Below the pieces are notes generated by a model. The model saw only the letters and a list, made by a program, of their open reading frames with translations, searched no databases and had not been told where the DNA came from. The translations under genes were made by a program, and so were the position numbers. Below, in pieces: positions 6,650 through 8,175 of a DNA stretch of 8,175 nt. Every line of letters starts with the position of its first letter. The first letter of the stretch is position 1. The DNA comes from Elstera litoralis (GTDB lineage: Bacteria > Pseudomonadota > Alphaproteobacteria > Elsterales > Elsteraceae): positions 1 to 8,175 of the forward strand of contig NZ_LAJY01000297.1 in the NCBI RefSeq assembly GCF_000963705.1, read 5' to 3'.

Positions 6650-7879
6650 GCCGTTGTGCTGGGTGCACTCTCGCCCCGCGCCCGCAATGCCCAGGTGGAA
6701 CTGTATCAGACCGGCGAAGTCGACTATATGGTCGCCACCGACGCCATCGGCATGGGGCTGAACATGGATTTGGACCATGTCGCCTTCGCCCGCATTTCCA
6801 AATTCGACGGCCAAAGCCCGCGCCGTCTGACCGCGCCGGAAGTCGCCCAAATCGCTGGACGCGCCGGGCGCTATATGCGCGACGGCTCCTTCGGCACGCT
6901 CCCGGAGGTCGGCGCGCTCGATCAGGATTTGGTCGAAGCCATCGAAACCCATCGGTTCGATCCGATTGAAACGATCCATTGGCGCTCGGCCAAGCTCGAT
7001 TTTCGCACGCTCGATGGGTTGCTGCGCAGTCTCGACGCCCCGCCGCCGCACCCGGCCCTGAAGCGCAAGCGCGACGCCGAGGATCATCTAACCCTGCAAG
7101 CGATGGCGAAACTGCCGGAGGTGCGCCAGATCACCACCACCAGCCCGCGCCTGAAACTGCTGTGGGACGTGTGCCAAATCCCCGACTTCCGCAAAAGCAT
7201 GGCCGAAGCCCATGTGCGACTGTTGCAGCAGATCTACGGCCATCTCACCGCGCGCGGCGGCAAGCTGCCCGATAGTTGGGTGAAGGCCCAAATCGTCCGG
7301 CTCGACCGCACCGATGGCGAAATCGACCAGCTTTCGACCCGCATCGCCTATATCCGCACCTGGACTTATATTTCCCACCGCCCGGAATGGCTGCAAAGCG
7401 CCGCCGAGTGGCAGGAGATGACGCGCGGGATCGAAGATAGGCTGTCGGACGCGCTGCACGAAAAGTTAACGCAACGCTTTGTCGACCGGCGCGGGGCCTT
7501 CCTCATAAAGCGGCTCGACGGTAATGAAACCCTGCTGGCGGGCGTGACCGCCGAGGGCGGCGTCGTCGTTGAAGGCCATCCGGTTGGGCGGCTCGACGGC
7601 TTCATCTTCTCGCCCGATGAAGACGCTGTGGGGCTCGAAGCCAAACGGTTGCTCACCGCCGCCCGCCGCTCCTTGAGCCTCGAAATCAACCGCCGCGCCG
7701 CCCTGATTGCCACGGCGGGGGACGAGGATTTCAGCCTAACGGCGGACGGGGCGATCCTCTGGCACTACCCCGTCGCAAAGCCAGTGCCGCTCGCCCGCCT
7801 CGCGCCGGGGCCGCGCTGGGGCCAGCCCGCGATTGATCTCTTGCCGTCCGATCTGCTCGAAGGCGAAGCCCGCAGCCGC

Positions 7880-7886
7880 GTTTTTC
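7880..7886 (+). other. Frameshift site 2 in the helicase gene
   Basis: The second frame reads into GTTTTTC and then degenerates into a proline- and arginine-rich tail ending at TAG 8069-8071. Removing one T from the five-T run gives Val-Phe-Asp-Arg-Leu and continuous family-like sequence to the window end. The shift is opposite in sign to the one near 6645. Confidence 0.75.
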
Positions 7887-8175
7887 GACCGGCTGACGCG
7901 CTGGGTTCGCGCCCATCTCGCCACCAGCCTGGGGCCGATCCAAGCCCTGCGCGATGCCGAACTGACGGGGGCGGCGCGCGGCCTCGCCTTCGAACTCGCC
8001 GAAGCGGGCGGCAGCCTCGCCCGCGCCGCCGTGACGATTGCGGTGGAAAAGCTCACGAAAGCCGACCGTAGCGCCCTGGGAAAGCTGGGCGTGCGCCTCG
8101 GCACCGAAACCATCTATCTCGATGCGGTGCTAAAACCCCAGGCCATCACGCTGAAAGCGCTGCTGCACGCCATCG

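Larger units (their letters stand above)
6072..8175 (+). pseudogene. SUV3-like DExH RNA helicase, two compensating frameshifts, 3' end beyond the window
   Basis: This is the alphaproteobacterial relative of the mitochondrial RNA helicase SUV3, an ATP-driven enzyme expected to unwind RNA in the cytoplasm. In the first frame the Walker A motif GPTNTGKT is at residues 15-22, the motif II box DEIQ at 97-100 and motif III SAT at 175-177. After Arg190-Gly191 homology jumps to another frame, starting CAVVLGALSPRARNAQ and continuing through ATDAIGMGLNM to motif VI QIAGRAGR (6848-6871) and the long C-terminal region with DRTDGEID, LTQRFVDRR and GRLDGF. Near 7880 homology returns to the first frame (FDRLTRWVRAHL, then ARGLAFELAEAGG and GVRLGTETIYLDAVLKP) and stays open to the edge. 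One missing base near 6645 and one extra T in 7881-7885 explain both shifts. The ATG at 6072 directly follows a stop codon in frame and has only a weak ribosome binding site. Confidence 0.87.

Noticed and set aside
6642..7886. Programmed ribosomal frameshifting in the helicase gene
   Set aside because: No slippery heptamer is visible at the first site, and the helicase families I know are encoded in a single frame. The T5 run could slip, but two separate programmed shifts in one gene is much less likely than indels.

Overview
The window is GC-rich bacterial chromosomal DNA with dense, mostly housekeeping content. The best clue to taxonomy is the SUV3-like helicase at the right end, a form typical of Alphaproteobacteria. 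Together with the codon usage and the close packing of genes, this suggests an alphaproteobacterium, perhaps of the Rhodospirillales. That placement is inference, because no rRNA or other marker gene is present. I saw no tRNA, rRNA, CRISPR array, insertion sequence or phage gene.

Layout, left to right. (1) On the minus strand, a class II Fic (AMPylation) protein is cut short by a frameshift. Its winged-helix C-terminus continues in another frame to the window edge. (2) On the minus strand lies intact purB (adenylosuccinate lyase), closed by a strong intrinsic terminator. An AT-rich dyad, a possible operator, lies between that terminator and the Fic start. (3) On the plus strand is a 65-residue hypothetical protein with a strong ribosome binding site. 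It meets (4) a minus-strand ROK kinase very like E. coli Mak (fructokinase) with stop codons overlapping. (5) Divergent from mak is a MOSC-domain protein on the plus strand. It converges, with only a few bases between stops, on (6) a minus-strand exported protein of the phytase-like esterase family (PF13449 type). (7) Divergent from that, on the plus strand, is the SUV3-like RNA helicase. It carries two opposite single-base frameshifts and runs off the right edge.

The genes do not form one pathway. PurB serves purine synthesis, Mak phosphorylates a hexose, the phytase-like protein is exported, and the helicase probably acts on RNA. They are single-gene units in alternating orientation with short control regions between divergent pairs. 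Two of those regions hold symmetric sequence worth checking: 1163-1198 before the Fic gene, and 5961-6024 between the phytase-like and helicase genes.

Three frameshifts occur in about 8 kb, in two of the seven genes, all consistent with one-base gain or loss. Either the assembly has residual indel errors or these two genes are decaying; the sequence alone cannot decide. I found no convincing new multi-gene system.
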